Assembly: GCF_004331415.1 (NCBI RefSeq)
Contig: NZ_SJOP01000006.1
Coordinates: 174,411-238,410, forward strand
Direction of reading: 5' to 3'
From: Kosakonia quasisacchari
GTDB taxonomy: Bacteria > Pseudomonadota > Gammaproteobacteria > Enterobacterales > Enterobacteriaceae
Length of the DNA stretch: 64,000 bases
Positions 9,716 through 19,837 of this stretch are shown one piece after another (positions within the stretch are counted from its first letter, which is position 1; every line of letters starts with the position of its first letter). The translations under genes were made by a program, and so were the position numbers. The notes under the pieces are model-generated. The model did not search any database. It worked only from the letters and a program-made list of their open reading frames with translations, and was not told the origin of the DNA.

Positions 9716-10474
9716 ATGAAAATTCGCCCAGCCCTTTTTGCCCTGGGAATGACTACCCTGCTTGCCGGGTGTCAGAACATGAACTCCAACGGTTTTCTTA
9801 GCTCAGGAGCGGAAGCGTTCCAGGCCTACACGTTGAGCGACGCGCAGGTAAAAGCGCTAAGCGATGACGCCTGTAAACAGATGGACAGCAAAGCGACCAT
9901 CGCACCGGCCAGCAGCCCGTATACACAGCGTTTGAATAAAATTGCCACCGCTCTGGGTGACAACATCAATGGCCAGCCCGTGAACTACAAAGTCTACGTG
10001 GCAAAAGATGTTAACGCCTTCGCCATGGCGAATGGCTGCATCCGCGTCTACAGCGCGTTAATGGACATGATGACCGATAACGAAGTTGAAGCGGTGATTG
10101 GCCACGAAATGGGTCACGTGGCGCTTGGCCATGTGAAGAAAGGCATGCAGGTTGCACTCGGCACCAATGCGGTGCGCGCGGCGGCGGCCTCCGCAGGCGG
10201 GATTGTGGGCAGCTTGTCGCAGTCGCAGCTTGGCGCACTGGGCGAGCAACTGGTTAACTCCCAGTTCTCGCAGCGCCAGGAGTCCGAAGCGGATGACTAC
10301 TCTTACGACCTGTTGCGCAAACGCGGTATCAACCCAGCCGGGTTAGCCACCAGCTTCGAAAAACTGGCGAAGATGGAGGAAGGCCGTCAGAGTTCAATGT
10401 TTGACGATCACCCCGCCTCGGCTGAACGTGCGCAGCATATCCGCGATCGCATGGCGGCAGATGGCATTAAATAA
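9716..10474 (+). CDS. loiP: LoiP, M48-family outer-membrane metalloprotease lipoprotein
   Basis: 252 aa, the same length as E. coli LoiP (YggG). A lipoprotein signal peptide ends in LLAGC, with Cys19 as the lipidated residue. The zinc protease motif HEMGH is at residues 130-134, and a downstream glutamate in ESEADDYSYD is the probable third zinc ligand. In E. coli LoiP is a low-osmolarity-induced outer-membrane protease. In E. coli speB lies between loiP and speA; here speA follows directly. A strong terminator ends the transcript. Confidence 0.94.
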   Translation: MKIRPALFALGMTTLLAGCQNMNSNGFLSSGAEAFQAYTLSDAQVKALSDDACKQMDSKATIAPASSPYTQRLNKIATALGDNINGQPVNYKVYVAKDVNAFAMANGCIRVYSALMDMMTDNEVEAVIGHEMGHVALGHVKKGMQVALGTNAVRAAAASAGGIVGSLSQSQLGALGEQLVNSQFSQRQESEADDYSYDLLRKRGINPAGLATSFEKLAKMEEGRQSSMFDDHPASAERAQHIRDRMAADGIK

Positions 10475-10480
10475 GCCATT

Positions 10481-10505
10481 GGGAGGCAATCTTGCCTCCC
10501 TTTTT
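10481..10505 (+). terminator. loiP rho-independent terminator
   Basis: GGGAGGCAA pairs with TTGCCTCCC and is followed by TTTTTG, 6 bp after the loiP stop. Confidence 0.88.
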
Positions 10506-10704
10506 GTTTCACCTGAAAAAAGCACAGCGAATAAAACGCTTCAATTACCAAAGTGTTCGAACGGATTGCAACGCGTTGAATAGTTTACAACACGCGTGTT
10601 TTCCCGGTTACCCGGAAGGATGTTGTCAGCGGTTACAATGGCGTGTTATCCCGCCAATATAAAGTCGGCCTCCACCAGAAGAGCAGCTTGACCTGCTGAT
10701 AAAA

Positions 10705-10741
10705 AAATCCCCTCCGCGCCGTGCTGGCGAGGAAGGGATTT
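10705..10741 (-). terminator. speA rho-independent terminator
   Basis: AAATCCC … GCC pairs with GGC … GGGATTT, and seven T's follow on the minus strand (10701-10707). It lies about 33 bp after the speA stop. Confidence 0.82.
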
Positions 10742-10773
10742 CGTTCGTTACCGGTCAGACGCTATAAATTGCG

Positions 10774-12750
10774 TTACTCATCTTCCAGATAGGTGTAGCC
10801 GTAAAGCCCGGCTTCGAACTCTTCGAGGAACTGCTGTTGCAGCGTCTCATCGAGCCCGGTCTGTTTCACCTGATCGCGGAACTGCGTCAGCAGCGTTTTC
10901 GGATCGAGCTGCACGTACTGCAACATATCCGCCACAGTGTCGCCTTCATCAGAAAGCTCCACTTCAACGCTGCCATCCGGGAAGACAAATACGTTAACCG
11001 CTTCAGTATCGCCGAACAGGTTATGCATGTTACCGAGGATCTCCTGGTAAGCACCGACCATAAAGAAGCCCAGCATCGGCGGATTCTCCGGGTCGTATTC
11101 CGGTATCGGCATGGTCGTCGCAATCCCGTCGCCATCCACGTAGTGATCGATAGCGCCATCGGAATCACACGTAATATCCAGCAGCACCGCACGGCGTTCC
11201 GGCGCGTGGTTCAACCCTTCTAACGGCAGAACCGGGAACAACTGATCGATCCCCCACGCATCCGGCATTGACTGGAACAGTGAGAAGTTGACGTACATTT
11301 TGTCCGCCATGCGCTCCTGCAACTCATCAATAATCGGGCGATGCGCGCGGTTGCTCGGATCGAGCTGTTTTTGCACTTCGTGGCACATATTCAGATACAG
11401 CTGTTCGGCCCACGCACGCTCTTGCAGACTGAACGTGCCGGAAGAGTAACCGACATGAATATCGTGCAGATCCATCTGGCTGTCATGCAGCCACTCGCGC
11501 AGTGAACGGCGCGTACCCGGCTCATGCATCTCCTGCCAGGTTTCCCACATGCTCTGCAACGCGCGCGGCGCGTCTTCGGCCGGAGGGATCGCTGGCGTGT
11601 ATTCGTTACGCTCAACGCCAATAATGTTAGAAACCAGCACGGTATGGTGCGCGGTCACCGCGCGGCCAGACTCGGTGATCACCGTCGGGTGCGGCAGGCC
11701 GTGCTCTTCACAGGCATCGCCAATCGCCCAAATGATGTTGTTGGCATATTCGTTCAGGCCATAGTTCACGGAACAATCTGACTGGGAACGCGTACCTTCA
11801 TAGTCCACACCCAGGCCACCGCCCACGTCGAAGCACTGAATATTGACGCCAAGCTTATGCAACTCAACATAGAAACGCGCTGACTCGCGCACGCCAGTGG
11901 CGATATCGCGAATGTTCGCCATCTGCGAACCAAGATGGAAATGCAGCAACTGGATGCTATCCAGACGCCCGCGCTCGCGCAGCATTTCCACCAGTTGCAG
12001 AACCTGGGTTGCCGCCAGACCAAATTTTGATTTCTCGCCGCCGGAGGACTGCCATTTCCCGGAGCCTTGCGATGCCAGACGCGCACGCACGCCTAGACGC
12101 GGTACCACGTTCAGGCGTTCTGCTTCTTCCAGCACGATGGCGATTTCGGTCATTTTCTCAATCACCAGATAGACCTTATGGCCCATCTTTTCGCCAATCA
12201 GCGCGAGGCGAATGTATTCACGGTCTTTATAGCCATTACACACAATCACCGAACGGGTCATGCCCGCATGCGCCAGTACCGCCATCAGCTCCGCTTTTGA
12301 ACCCGCTTCCAGTCCCAGCGGTTCGCCGGAATGGATCAGGGACTCAATCACGCGGCGATGCTGGTTCACCTTGATTGGGTAAACCAGGAAATAGTCACCG
12401 TTGTAACCGTAAGATTCACGCGCGCGTTTGAAAGCGGCGTTAATCGAACGCAGACGATGTTGCAGGATCTGCGGGAAACAGAATAGCGCGGGCAGACGTT
12501 GCCCCTGCGCTTCACGCGCTTTCACCAGCTGCGCCAGGTCGACACGGGCATGGGGGACATCCGGATCCGGGCAAACGCTGATATGGCCCAGCTCGTTGAC
12601 GTCGTAGTAATTATTGCCCCACCAGGCAATGTTATAAGTACGAAGCATCTTGCTGGCTTCCTGGGAGCTCATCGCAACCTCCTGCATGGAACGTAGTACA
12701 CCTTGTTCGCCCGCTGACGAAGGCGAAACCGAAGACATGTCGTCAGACAT
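10774..12750 (-). CDS. speA: Biosynthetic arginine decarboxylase
   Basis: 658 aa, matching E. coli SpeA end to end. It is a PLP enzyme of the fold-III family that converts arginine to agmatine, the first step of the agmatine route to putrescine. The PLP-lysine motif VYPIKVNQ (about residues 123-130), the glycine loop [13 protein letters not shown] and the substrate-side [13 protein letters not shown] are present. The start at 12748-12750 (MSDDMS) is by homology. The yqgB leader ORF ends 8 bp upstream on the same strand. The usual downstream partner speB is absent at this locus. Confidence 0.96.
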   Translation of the reverse strand: MSDDMSSVSPSSAGEQGVLRSMQEVAMSSQEASKMLRTYNIAWWGNNYYDVNELGHISVCPDPDVPHARVDLAQLVKAREAQGQRLPALFCFPQILQHRLRSINAAFKRARESYGYNGDYFLVYPIKVNQHRRVIESLIHSGEPLGLEAGSKAELMAVLAHAGMTRSVIVCNGYKDREYIRLALIGEKMGHKVYLVIEKMTEIAIVLEEAERLNVVPRLGVRARLASQGSGKWQSSGGEKSKFGLAATQVLQLVEMLRERGRLDSIQLLHFHLGSQMANIRDIATGVRESARFYVELHKLGVNIQCFDVGGGLGVDYEGTRSQSDCSVNYGLNEYANNIIWAIGDACEEHGLPHPTVITESGRAVTAHHTVLVSNIIGVERNEYTPAIPPAEDAPRALQSMWETWQEMHEPGTRRSLREWLHDSQMDLHDIHVGYSSGTFSLQERAWAEQLYLNMCHEVQKQLDPSNRAHRPIIDELQERMADKMYVNFSLFQSMPDAWGIDQLFPVLPLEGLNHAPERRAVLLDITCDSDGAIDHYVDGDGIATTMPIPEYDPENPPMLGFFMVGAYQEILGNMHNLFGDTEAVNVFVFPDGSVEVELSDEGDTVADMLQYVQLDPKTLLTQFRDQVKQTGLDETLQQQFLEEFEAGLYGYTYLEDE

Positions 12751-12758
12751 AGCAAACC

Positions 12759-12941
12759 TCAATAGATGAAAGTGTATACCGTGTGCACGTCACGACGCCC
12801 AATGGCGGCAGCGCGAGAATGCATAAGGATAAAATAGTTGACTACTATCGCAGTGACACATAGCGATAACAACCCATAAACAGTCCGACTTTTCAGCGCA
12901 ATATGCTGAAGCACCGACTGTGCGACCGGTTTCTTATTCAT
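12759..12941 (-). CDS. yqgB: YqgB-like small protein in the speA leader
   Basis: 60 aa starting MNKKPVAQ. It keeps the E. coli YqgB pattern (KKPVAQ … QH … YGLLS … AIVVN-F-L) but runs about 17 residues longer at the C terminus (… [11 protein letters not shown]). A short hydrophobic stretch spans residues 22-38. The stop codon lies 8 bp before the speA ATG, so the ORF is within the speA 5' leader. No good ribosome site is visible before the chosen ATG. E. coli YqgB is linked to acid stress; its mechanism is unknown. A regulatory leader-peptide role is possible but not shown. Confidence 0.68.
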   Translation of the reverse strand: MNKKPVAQSVLQHIALKSRTVYGLLSLCVTAIVVNYFILMHSRAAAIGRRDVHTVYTFIY

Positions 12942-13447
12942 ATCATTGTAAACACGTATCGGGACTCGAGTATGACAGCCCGGCGAAACCACGAGAAAAC
13001 CCCTGATTTAACAGGAGAGCCCTTGTTCAGTTATCACAATGCCTTACCGGCCCTGGAGTCCTGAGAAGCACCGAAATGGGTATAACATCGCCAGGTTTGC
13101 AGATTCGAAATGCAGGTTGCGGGGAATAAACGCACGTCAGAACGACGCGACAGGTCCTGTAGAAAACAGCGCTTCATTATCTCTTATCACCTCCACGCAA
13201 GCCGTTAAGACCCGCGACAAGCCAAAGCCATTAAATTCACTGCTTAACCCGGCTGGAAGTGGCGACACAGCGTTTCGGCCGTGCGCTTTTTTAATGAGCC
13301 GCGCGCGGCGTTTTATACCGATAACGGGGTGAAAATGCAAAATAAAAAAGCTGTGTTTGCCGCATTGCCAGGAAAATTTTCCGTCACTATTTGTGACAGG
13401 ATGTGGAGAGCATCAAAAAACGCTGGCAATAGGGCCAGGATTTAACC

Positions 13448-13453
13448 TAGAAT
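13448..13453 (+). promoter_or_regulatory. metK promoter -10 element
   Basis: TAGAAT lies just upstream of the MetJ boxes. The -35 region is weak. The block AACCTAGAATAGCCATCCAG closely resembles the E. coli metK promoter region, as far as I recall it. Confidence 0.5.
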
Positions 13454-13461
13454 AGCCATCC

Positions 13462-13485
13462 AGATGTTAATCCGTCCATACGTGA
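13462..13485 (+). promoter_or_regulatory. MetJ operator (three tandem met boxes) before metK
   Basis: Three adjacent 8-mers, AGATGTTA, ATCCGTCC and ATACGTGA, each match the met-box consensus AGACGTCT at 5 of 8 positions. Arrays of degenerate tandem boxes are how MetJ–SAM binds. They overlap the probable transcription start, fitting repression of SAM synthesis by its own product. Confidence 0.6.
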
Positions 13486-13616
13486 AGAATGTATGTGCAG
13501 AACCGATTAACACGCAGACTTCATGTGTCACCTTCTGCAGTCCGCGTCCGCCAGACGCGAAGACCTCCGGACACAGAATTCGAGCTAACCGTATTACTCC
13601 AGGGTGAAAACTTACT

Positions 13617-14771
13617 ATGGCAAAACACCTTTTTACGTCCGAGTCCGTCTCTGAAGGGCATCCTGACAAAATCGCTGACCAAATTTCCGACGCCGTGCTG
13701 GACGCTATCCTCGAGCAGGATCCGAAAGCACGCGTTGCTTGTGAAACCTACGTCAAAACCGGCATGGTCCTGGTCGGTGGCGAAATCACCACCAGCGCGT
13801 GGGTTGATATCGAAGAGATCACCCGTAACACCGTACGTGAAATCGGCTATGTGCATTCTGACATGGGCTTTGACGCAAACTCCTGCGCCGTACTGAGCGC
13901 AATTGGTAAACAGTCTCCGGATATCAACCAGGGCGTTGACCGTGCAGACCCGCTGGAACAGGGCGCTGGCGACCAGGGCTTGATGTTTGGTTATGCGACC
14001 AATGAAACCGACGTGCTGATGCCAGCACCGATCACCTATGCTCACCGTCTGGTTCAGCGCCAGGCTGAAGTGCGTAAAAACGGCACGCTGCCATGGCTGC
14101 GTCCGGACGCGAAAAGCCAGGTGACGTTCCAGTATGGCGACGGCAAAATCGTCGGCATTGACGCGGTGGTTTTGTCTACTCAGCACGCAGAAGATATCGA
14201 TCAGAAATCCCTGCAAGAAGCGGTGATGGAAGAGATCATCAAACCGATCCTGCCGACCGAATGGCTGAATGCCTCAACCAAATTCTTCATCAACCCGACA
14301 GGCCGTTTCGTTATCGGTGGCCCAATGGGCGACTGCGGTCTGACCGGGCGTAAAATCATCGTTGATACCTACGGCGGCATGGCTCGTCACGGCGGCGGCG
14401 CATTCTCCGGTAAAGATCCGTCAAAAGTTGACCGTTCCGCCGCATATGCCGCGCGTTACGTTGCGAAAAACATCGTTGCTGCTGGCCTTGCCGATCGCTG
14501 TGAAATCCAGGTCTCTTACGCTATCGGTGTAGCTGAACCGACCTCTATCATGGTGGAAACGTTCGGTACGGAGAAAATTGCCCTCGAACAGCTGACACTG
14601 CTGGTGCGCGAATTCTTCGATCTGCGTCCGTACGGCCTGATCCAGATGCTGGATCTGCTGCACCCGATCTACAAACAAACCGCCGCATACGGTCACTTTG
14701 GTCGCGAAACTTTCCCATGGGAAAAAACCGACAAAGCGGCGCTGCTGCGTGAAGCTGCCGGTCTGGAATAA
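13617..14771 (+). CDS. metK: S-adenosylmethionine synthetase
   Basis: 384 aa, the same length as E. coli MetK. It makes SAM from methionine and ATP. Motifs GHPDK (residues 14-18), [16 protein letters not shown] and the P-loop-like GGGAFSGKD are present. The start ATG is at 13617. The gene is alone on its transcript, with MetJ boxes upstream and an intrinsic terminator 23 bp after the stop. Confidence 0.97.
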   Translation: MAKHLFTSESVSEGHPDKIADQISDAVLDAILEQDPKARVACETYVKTGMVLVGGEITTSAWVDIEEITRNTVREIGYVHSDMGFDANSCAVLSAIGKQSPDINQGVDRADPLEQGAGDQGLMFGYATNETDVLMPAPITYAHRLVQRQAEVRKNGTLPWLRPDAKSQVTFQYGDGKIVGIDAVVLSTQHAEDIDQKSLQEAVMEEIIKPILPTEWLNASTKFFINPTGRFVIGGPMGDCGLTGRKIIVDTYGGMARHGGGAFSGKDPSKVDRSAAYAARYVAKNIVAAGLADRCEIQVSYAIGVAEPTSIMVETFGTEKIALEQLTLLVREFFDLRPYGLIQMLDLLHPIYKQTAAYGHFGRETFPWEKTDKAALLREAAGLE

Positions 14772-14794
14772 TTCTCTGACCGCGTTGCTGTTCA

Positions 14795-14818
14795 GGCCAG
14801 CCTTGTGCTGGCCTTTTT
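14795..14818 (+). terminator. metK rho-independent terminator
   Basis: GGCCAGC-CTTGT-GCTGGCC followed by TTTTT. Confidence 0.9.
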
Positions 14819-14890
14819 ACTTTTTACACCTGTTCATTCCGTCACACTTTTCCCCAGTACCTATACTCACTTATCTCGTATCGTATTTAT

Positions 14891-14906
14891 CTGAAAGCGA
14901 TTACAC
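14891..14906. promoter_or_regulatory. Distal GalR/GalS operator of galP
   Basis: CTGAAAGCGATTACAC matches the 16-bp GalR/GalS consensus GTGNAANCGNTTNCAC at every fixed position but the first. It lies 183 bp upstream of a second such operator, a layout that could allow a repression loop. The rest of the 402-bp metK–galP gap holds the metK terminator and the galP promoter sites and no gene. Confidence 0.72.
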
Positions 14907-15073
14907 CGCTACGCTTCGCTGATTTTTCAGAGTTTTCCTTTTGAAAAATGAACGCATCATGATTGTTACATCACGTTTCGGTTTAGTCTGAAACTCACCG
15001 CGCCCCCTCTCCTTTATCCGCCAACAATTCTATAATAATTAACACTTTTATTTACATTAGCGGCCTTATTGCT

Positions 15074-15089
15074 ATGTAACCGATTACAC
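15074..15089. promoter_or_regulatory. Proximal GalR/GalS operator of galP
   Basis: ATGTAACCGATTACAC matches GTGNAANCGNTTNCAC at all fixed positions but the first and is palindromic. It lies next to the CRP site and 85 bp before the galP ATG. Confidence 0.78.
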
Positions 15090-15090
15090 T

Positions 15091-15110
15091 GATGTGATGT
15101 AAATCACGTA
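15091..15110. promoter_or_regulatory. CRP site of galP
   Basis: The core TGTGA-TGTAAA-TCACG (15093-15108) is one base off the TGTGA-N6-TCACA consensus. It lies immediately downstream of the proximal gal operator, so GalR/GalS and CRP would compete or contact each other. Confidence 0.78.
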
Positions 15111-15173
15111 TTTTTAGTGATGAGTGGCCTACCTTTTACATCGAAAAAACCAATGACATGAATGGAGGGCATA

Positions 15174-16568
15174 ATGCCTGACAATAAAAAACAGGGGTAT
15201 TCAAACAAGGCAATGACCTTCTTTGTTTGCTTCCTCGCTGCACTGGCAGGACTGCTTTTTGGCCTGGATATTGGGGTAATCGCGGGCGCGTTGCCCTTTA
15301 TTACCAAAGATTTTCAGATTAGCTCGCACACGCAAGAGTGGGTGGTCAGCTCAATGATGTTCGGTGCCGCCGTTGGTGCCGTCGGCAGCGGCTGGCTCTC
15401 CTGGCGCCTGGGACGTAAAAAAAGCCTGATGATTGGCGCGATCTTGTTTGTCATCGGTTCGCTCTGCTCTGCAGCCGCGCCAAACGTGGAAGTGTTGATT
15501 ATTTCCCGCGTACTGCTCGGCCTCGCGGTCGGTGTTGCTTCTTATACTGCGCCGCTGTATCTCTCTGAAATCGCACCGGAAAAAATTCGCGGCAGTATGA
15601 TTTCCATGTACCAACTGATGATCACCATCGGGATTCTTGGCGCTTATCTTTCTGATACCGCGTTCAGCTACAGTGGCGCATGGCGCTGGATGCTGGGCGT
15701 CATCATCATTCCGGCAATTTTGCTGCTGATTGGCGTGTTCTTCCTACCGGACAGCCCGCGCTGGTTTGCCGCCAAGCGCCGCTTCCATGACGCCGAACGG
15801 GTGTTGTTGCGCCTGCGCGATACCAGCGCCGAAGCGAAAAATGAACTGGAAGAGATCCGCGAAAGCCTGCAAGTAAAACAGTCCGGCTGGGCGCTGTTCA
15901 AAGAGAACAGCAACTTCCGCCGTGCGGTGTTCCTTGGCGTATTGCTGCAGGTGATGCAGCAGTTCACCGGGATGAACGTCATCATGTATTACGCGCCGAA
16001 GATCTTTGAGCTGGCGGGCTACACCAATACCACCGAACAAATGTGGGGGACGGTGATCGTCGGTCTGACTAACGTACTGGCGACCTTTATTGCCATCGGT
16101 CTTGTGGATCGCTGGGGACGCAAACCCACGCTGGTGCTGGGCTTCATGGTGATGGCGGCCGGTATGGGCATTTTGGGTACCATGCTGCATCTGGGTATCC
16201 ATTCGCCGTCGGCGCAATACTTTGCTGTTGCCATGCTGCTGATGTTTATTGTTGGCTTCGCCATGAGTGCCGGTCCGTTGATTTGGGTGCTGTGTTCCGA
16301 AATTCAACCGCTGAAAGGCCGCGACTTCGGTATCACCTGCTCCACCGCGACCAACTGGATTGCCAATATGATCGTCGGCGCAACCTTCCTGACCATGCTG
16401 AACACGCTGGGCAACGCCAACACCTTCTGGGTTTACGGCGGTCTGAACGTCCTGTTCATCCTGCTGACGCTGTGGCTGGTGCCGGAAACCAAACATGTTT
16501 CGCTGGAGCACATCGAGCGTAACCTGATGCGTGGCCGCCCGCTGCGCGAAATTGGTTCCCATAACTAA
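15174..16568 (+). CDS. galP: GalP galactose:H+ symporter (MFS sugar porter)
   Basis: 464 aa, the same length as E. coli GalP, with twelve hydrophobic segments. Sugar-porter signatures are visible: [12 protein letters not shown] in TM1, the loop motifs RLGRKKS and DRWGRKP, PDSPRWF after TM6, [12 protein letters not shown] in TM7 and PETKHVSLE at the C terminus. The start at 15174 (MPDNKK) follows GGAGGG; an ATG four codons earlier overlaps that site. The upstream region carries two gal operators and a CRP site, predicting induction by galactose and glucose repression. Confidence 0.96.
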   Translation: MPDNKKQGYSNKAMTFFVCFLAALAGLLFGLDIGVIAGALPFITKDFQISSHTQEWVVSSMMFGAAVGAVGSGWLSWRLGRKKSLMIGAILFVIGSLCSAAAPNVEVLIISRVLLGLAVGVASYTAPLYLSEIAPEKIRGSMISMYQLMITIGILGAYLSDTAFSYSGAWRWMLGVIIIPAILLLIGVFFLPDSPRWFAAKRRFHDAERVLLRLRDTSAEAKNELEEIRESLQVKQSGWALFKENSNFRRAVFLGVLLQVMQQFTGMNVIMYYAPKIFELAGYTNTTEQMWGTVIVGLTNVLATFIAIGLVDRWGRKPTLVLGFMVMAAGMGILGTMLHLGIHSPSAQYFAVAMLLMFIVGFAMSAGPLIWVLCSEIQPLKGRDFGITCSTATNWIANMIVGATFLTMLNTLGNANTFWVYGGLNVLFILLTLWLVPETKHVSLEHIERNLMRGRPLREIGSHN

Positions 16569-16572
16569 CCTT

Positions 16573-16607
16573 AAAGGCTTCTTCTGCGGAAGAAGCCTTT
16601 GCTTTTT
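16573..16607 (+). terminator. galP rho-independent terminator
   Basis: AAAGGCTTCTTC-TGCG-GAAGAAGCCTTT followed by GCTTTTTG. A perfect 12-bp stem just past the galP stop. Confidence 0.88.
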
Positions 16608-16649
16608 GCCTGTTGCACTCATGCCCCGCCCCACCTATTCTCTGCACTT

Positions 16650-17156
16650 ATGAAAACACCCCGTCTCCCAATCGCCCTTCAGCAAGCCGTGATGCGCAGC
16701 CTGCGGGATAAACTCACGCAAGCGAACCTAAAACTGGGGCGCAACTACCCGGAACCGAGACTGGTATATCAACAGCGCGGCACGGCGGCAGGCACCGCCT
16801 GGCTGGCCGATTACGAAATCCGGCTTAACCCCGTTTTGCTACTCGAAAACCAGCAGGCGTTTATTGAAGAGGTGGTTCCACACGAACTGGCACATTTGCT
16901 GGTGTGGAAACATTTTGGTCGCGTCGCACCGCACGGCAAAGAGTGGAAGTGGATGATGGAGAGTGTGCTCGGTGTACCCGCTCGCCGCACACATCAGTTC
17001 GAACTGGAATCTGTGCGACGCAATACTTTCCCATACCATTGCAAATGCCAGCAGCACCAATTAACCGTGCGACGACACAACCGGGTGCTGCGCGGAGAGG
17101 CAGTTTACCGCTGCGTACACTGCGGCGAACCGCTGGCTGCTGGCGCGAGTAACTGA
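16650..17156 (+). CDS. sprT: SprT-like zinc protein
   Basis: 168 aa, compared with 165 in E. coli SprT. It carries the metalloprotease-type motif HELAH in [16 protein letters not shown] (about residues 76-91) and a C-terminal zinc ribbon (CKCQQH … CVHCGE). The bacterial function is poorly defined. The start ATG at 16650 (MKTPRLP) is chosen by homology; the ribosome site is weak. It is followed 87 bp later by endA. Confidence 0.92.
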   Translation: MKTPRLPIALQQAVMRSLRDKLTQANLKLGRNYPEPRLVYQQRGTAAGTAWLADYEIRLNPVLLLENQQAFIEEVVPHELAHLLVWKHFGRVAPHGKEWKWMMESVLGVPARRTHQFELESVRRNTFPYHCKCQQHQLTVRRHNRVLRGEAVYRCVHCGEPLAAGASN

Positions 17157-17243
17157 ATCCATTAAGAAGTTTTCCGCGCTAACTGATTGCATCAGGCAAC
17201 AGCTTCCGCTACGTTGCGAGCTCGTTTTGACAGGGAGCTCGCC

Positions 17244-17942
17244 ATGTTTCGTTTTATCTCACTCTTCTTCGCGCTGATCGCTGTTCCCGCCTTCGCGGCA
17301 GACGGCATCAACAGTTTTGCCCAGGCCAAAGCAGCCGGCGTCAAAGTTAACGCCGATGTGCCTGGCGATTTCTACTGCGGCTGTAAAATCAACTGGCAGG
17401 GTAAAAAAGGGGTTATCGACCTCGCGTCTTGCGGCTACCAGGTGCGTAAAAACGAAAACCGCGCCAGCCGGGTCGAGTGGGAACATGTCATGCCCGCCTG
17501 GCAGTTCGGCCATCTGCGCCAGTGCTGGCAGGATGGCGGGCGTAAAAACTGCGCCAAAGATCCGGTGTACCGTAAAATCGAAAGCGATATGCATAACCTG
17601 CAACCCGCCGTCGGCGAGGTAAATGGCGATCGCGGCAACTTTATGTATGGTCAATGGAACGGCGGCGAAAGCCAGTACGGCCAGTGCGGCATGAAAATCG
17701 ATTTCAAAGAAAAACTCGCTGAGCCGCCGGTGCGCGCTCGCGGTGCGATTGCCCGCACCTATTTCTATATGCGTGACAAGTACCAACTGAGCCTTTCACG
17801 CCAACAAACTCAGCTTTTCACCGCCTGGGACAAGCTTTATCCGGTAACAGACTGGGAGTGCAAGCGTGATGAGCGAATCGCCAATGTGCAGGGCAACCAT
17901 AACCCTTACGTGCAGCGCGCTTGCATGGCGCGAAAGAGCTAA
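17244..17942 (+). CDS. endA: Endonuclease I (periplasmic DNase)
   Basis: 232 aa, compared with 235 in E. coli EndA. A signal peptide ([18 protein letters not shown]) exports it to the periplasm, where the family cuts double-stranded DNA. The nuclease core [14 protein letters not shown] and the following [13 protein letters not shown] contain the conserved His and Asn of this family. Eight or more cysteines suit an oxidised periplasmic fold. The start at 17244 has an AGGGAG site; the frame stays open upstream without support. Confidence 0.94.
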   Translation: MFRFISLFFALIAVPAFAADGINSFAQAKAAGVKVNADVPGDFYCGCKINWQGKKGVIDLASCGYQVRKNENRASRVEWEHVMPAWQFGHLRQCWQDGGRKNCAKDPVYRKIESDMHNLQPAVGEVNGDRGNFMYGQWNGGESQYGQCGMKIDFKEKLAEPPVRARGAIARTYFYMRDKYQLSLSRQQTQLFTAWDKLYPVTDWECKRDERIANVQGNHNPYVQRACMARKS

Positions 17943-18023
17943 CCTACACTAGCGGCAATTGTTAAAGCCCGCCCCGTCCACCCACCTCGGCCGGGGCTGC
18001 AACCTAAGCGGATTCGAAAAACC

Positions 18024-18755
18024 ATGCGCATACCCCGCATCCACCATCCAGAACTTATCCAGCCAAGCCATGAGATCGCCCTCAGCGAAGATGCCGCCAA
18101 CCATGTCGGACGCGTGTTGCGAATGGGGCTAGGCCAGGCCATTCAGCTTTTCGACGGTTCTAATCAGGTATTTGAAGCCGAAATTGTCCGCGCCGATAAA
18201 AAAAGCGTAGTGGTGAAAATCCTTAGCAGTGAAGTGGATGACCGGGAATCGCCGCTGCATATTCATCTCGGTCAGGTGATGTCGCGCGGTGAAAAAATGG
18301 AATTCACTATCCAGAAATCGATTGAGCTTGGGGTAAGCCTCATTACGCCACTTTTTTCTGAGCGCTGCGGGGTTAAACTGGATGCTGAACGTCTGAACAA
18401 AAAGCTCCAGCAGTGGCAAAAAATTGCCATTGCCGCTTGTGAACAGTGCGGCCGCAACCGGGTGCCGGAAATTCGCCCGGCGATGGATCTCGAAGCCTGG
18501 TGCGCCGAAGAGGAAGCTGGCTTAAAGTTGAATCTGCATCCGCGCGCCAGCCAAAGCATCAACACGCTGCCACTACCTGTCGAACGCGTGCGCTTACTGA
18601 TTGGGCCGGAGGGCGGGTTATCCGCCGACGAGATTGCGATGACCGCGCGCTATCAGTTCACAGATATTTTGTTAGGCCCCCGTGTGCTACGCACAGAGAC
18701 TACGGCGCTTACCGCCATCACCGCGCTTCAGGTGCGCTTCGGCGACCTGGGTTGA
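18024..18755 (+). CDS. rsmE: 16S rRNA (uracil-1498-N3)-methyltransferase
   Basis: 243 aa, the same length as E. coli RsmE. It methylates N3 of U1498 in 16S rRNA using SAM. It belongs to the SPOUT class; the trefoil-knot SAM motif [14 protein letters not shown] and [13 protein letters not shown] are near residues 191-204 and 215-227. It is first in a run with gshB, which starts 13 bp after its stop. Confidence 0.95.
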   Translation: MRIPRIHHPELIQPSHEIALSEDAANHVGRVLRMGLGQAIQLFDGSNQVFEAEIVRADKKSVVVKILSSEVDDRESPLHIHLGQVMSRGEKMEFTIQKSIELGVSLITPLFSERCGVKLDAERLNKKLQQWQKIAIAACEQCGRNRVPEIRPAMDLEAWCAEEEAGLKLNLHPRASQSINTLPLPVERVRLLIGPEGGLSADEIAMTARYQFTDILLGPRVLRTETTALTAITALQVRFGDLG

Positions 18756-18768
18756 AAGGAGAAGCAGA

Positions 18769-19716
18769 ATGATCAAGCTCGGCATCGTGATGGATCCCAT
18801 CGCGGACATTAACATCAAAAAAGACTCCAGCTTCGCCATGCTGCTGGAAGCTCAGCGCCGCGGCTACGAGCTGCATTATATGGAGATGGCGGATCTTTAT
18901 CTGATCAACGGTGAAGCCCGCGCCCGTACCCGCACGTTGTCCGTCGAACATAATTACGACAAATGGTATGAATTTGGCAACGAGCAGGATCTTGCTCTCG
19001 CTGAGCTGGACACCATCCTGATGCGTAAAGATCCGCCGTTTGATACCGAATATATTTATGCGACATACATTCTTGAACGCGCGGAAGAAAAAGGCACGTT
19101 GATCGTTAACAAACCGCAGAGTCTGCGCGACTGCAACGAAAAGCTGTTCACCGCCTGGTTCCCGGAATTGACCCCGGAAACGCTGGTCACCCGCAACAAA
19201 GCACAACTGAAAGCCTTCTGGCAAAAGCACACTGACATCATTCTTAAGCCGCTGGACGGCATGGGCGGCACCTCGATTTTCCGCGTGAAAGAGGGCGATC
19301 CCAACCTCGCCGTTATCGCCGAAACGCTCACAGAGTTGGGTAATCGCTACTGCATGGCACAGAACTACCTACCCGCCATCAAAGATGGCGACAAACGTGT
19401 GCTGGTCGTTGATGGCGAGCCAGTACCTTACTGCCTGGCGCGCATTCCGCAGGGCGGTGAAACTCGCGGTAACCTCGCCGCAGGTGGCCGCGGCGAACCG
19501 CGCCCGTTAAGCGAAAGCGACTGGGCTATCGCGCGTAAAGTCGCGCCGGTGCTGAAAGCCAAAGGGTTGATCTTTGTCGGCCTGGATATTATCGGCGATC
19601 GCCTGACCGAAATTAACGTCACCAGCCCGACCTGCATACGCGAAATCGAAGCGGAATTCCCGATCTCCATTACCGGTATGTTGATGGATGCTATCGAGAA
19701 ACGCCTCGGAAAGTAA
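18769..19716 (+). CDS. gshB: Glutathione synthetase
   Basis: 315 aa, compared with 316 in E. coli GshB. It is an ATP-grasp enzyme joining gamma-glutamylcysteine and glycine. The ATP-grasp residues appear in ILKPLDGMGGTSIFRV, RVLVVDGEPVPYCLARIPQ and the metal-binding GLDIIGDRLTEINVTSP. The start at 18769 has an AAAGGAG site. A GC-rich hairpin (19730-19751) follows the stop but has no U tract. Confidence 0.96.
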   Translation: MIKLGIVMDPIADINIKKDSSFAMLLEAQRRGYELHYMEMADLYLINGEARARTRTLSVEHNYDKWYEFGNEQDLALAELDTILMRKDPPFDTEYIYATYILERAEEKGTLIVNKPQSLRDCNEKLFTAWFPELTPETLVTRNKAQLKAFWQKHTDIILKPLDGMGGTSIFRVKEGDPNLAVIAETLTELGNRYCMAQNYLPAIKDGDKRVLVVDGEPVPYCLARIPQGGETRGNLAAGGRGEPRPLSESDWAIARKVAPVLKAKGLIFVGLDIIGDRLTEINVTSPTCIREIEAEFPISITGMLMDAIEKRLGK

Positions 19717-19837
19717 CGGTCGCTCAGACGGAGCGGGAAGGACCCCGCTCCCCGCCAGCTTTGGCTAGTGACAGCACCCCGCTTTCCCCCCATACTAAGC
19801 TGTCGCTTTTTTGAACCAGGAAACAGAACCTCTGACA

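Larger units (their letters stand above)
10475..10773. other. loiP–speA intergenic region lacking speB
   Basis: 299 bp between convergent loiP and speA, where E. coli carries speB (agmatinase). Apart from the two terminators, no open frame or agmatinase-like remnant could be read in any frame. The central part (10510-10690) shows nothing recognisable. Confidence 0.7.
12942..13616. other. speA/yqgB–metK divergent intergenic region
   Basis: 675 bp between the divergent speA and metK units. E. coli annotates the small ORFs yqgC and yqgD here. The two open frames present (13039-13332 plus, 13137-13340 minus) overlap each other, lack ribosome sites and are not recognised, so they are not called. 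A short hairpin GTCAC-TATTT-GTGAC sits near 13383. The metK promoter and MetJ boxes occupy the right end. Confidence 0.6.

Noticed and set aside
13039..13340. Opposing open frames as yqgC/yqgD homologues
   Set aside because: I could not match either to the E. coli proteins, and they overlap each other without ribosome sites.
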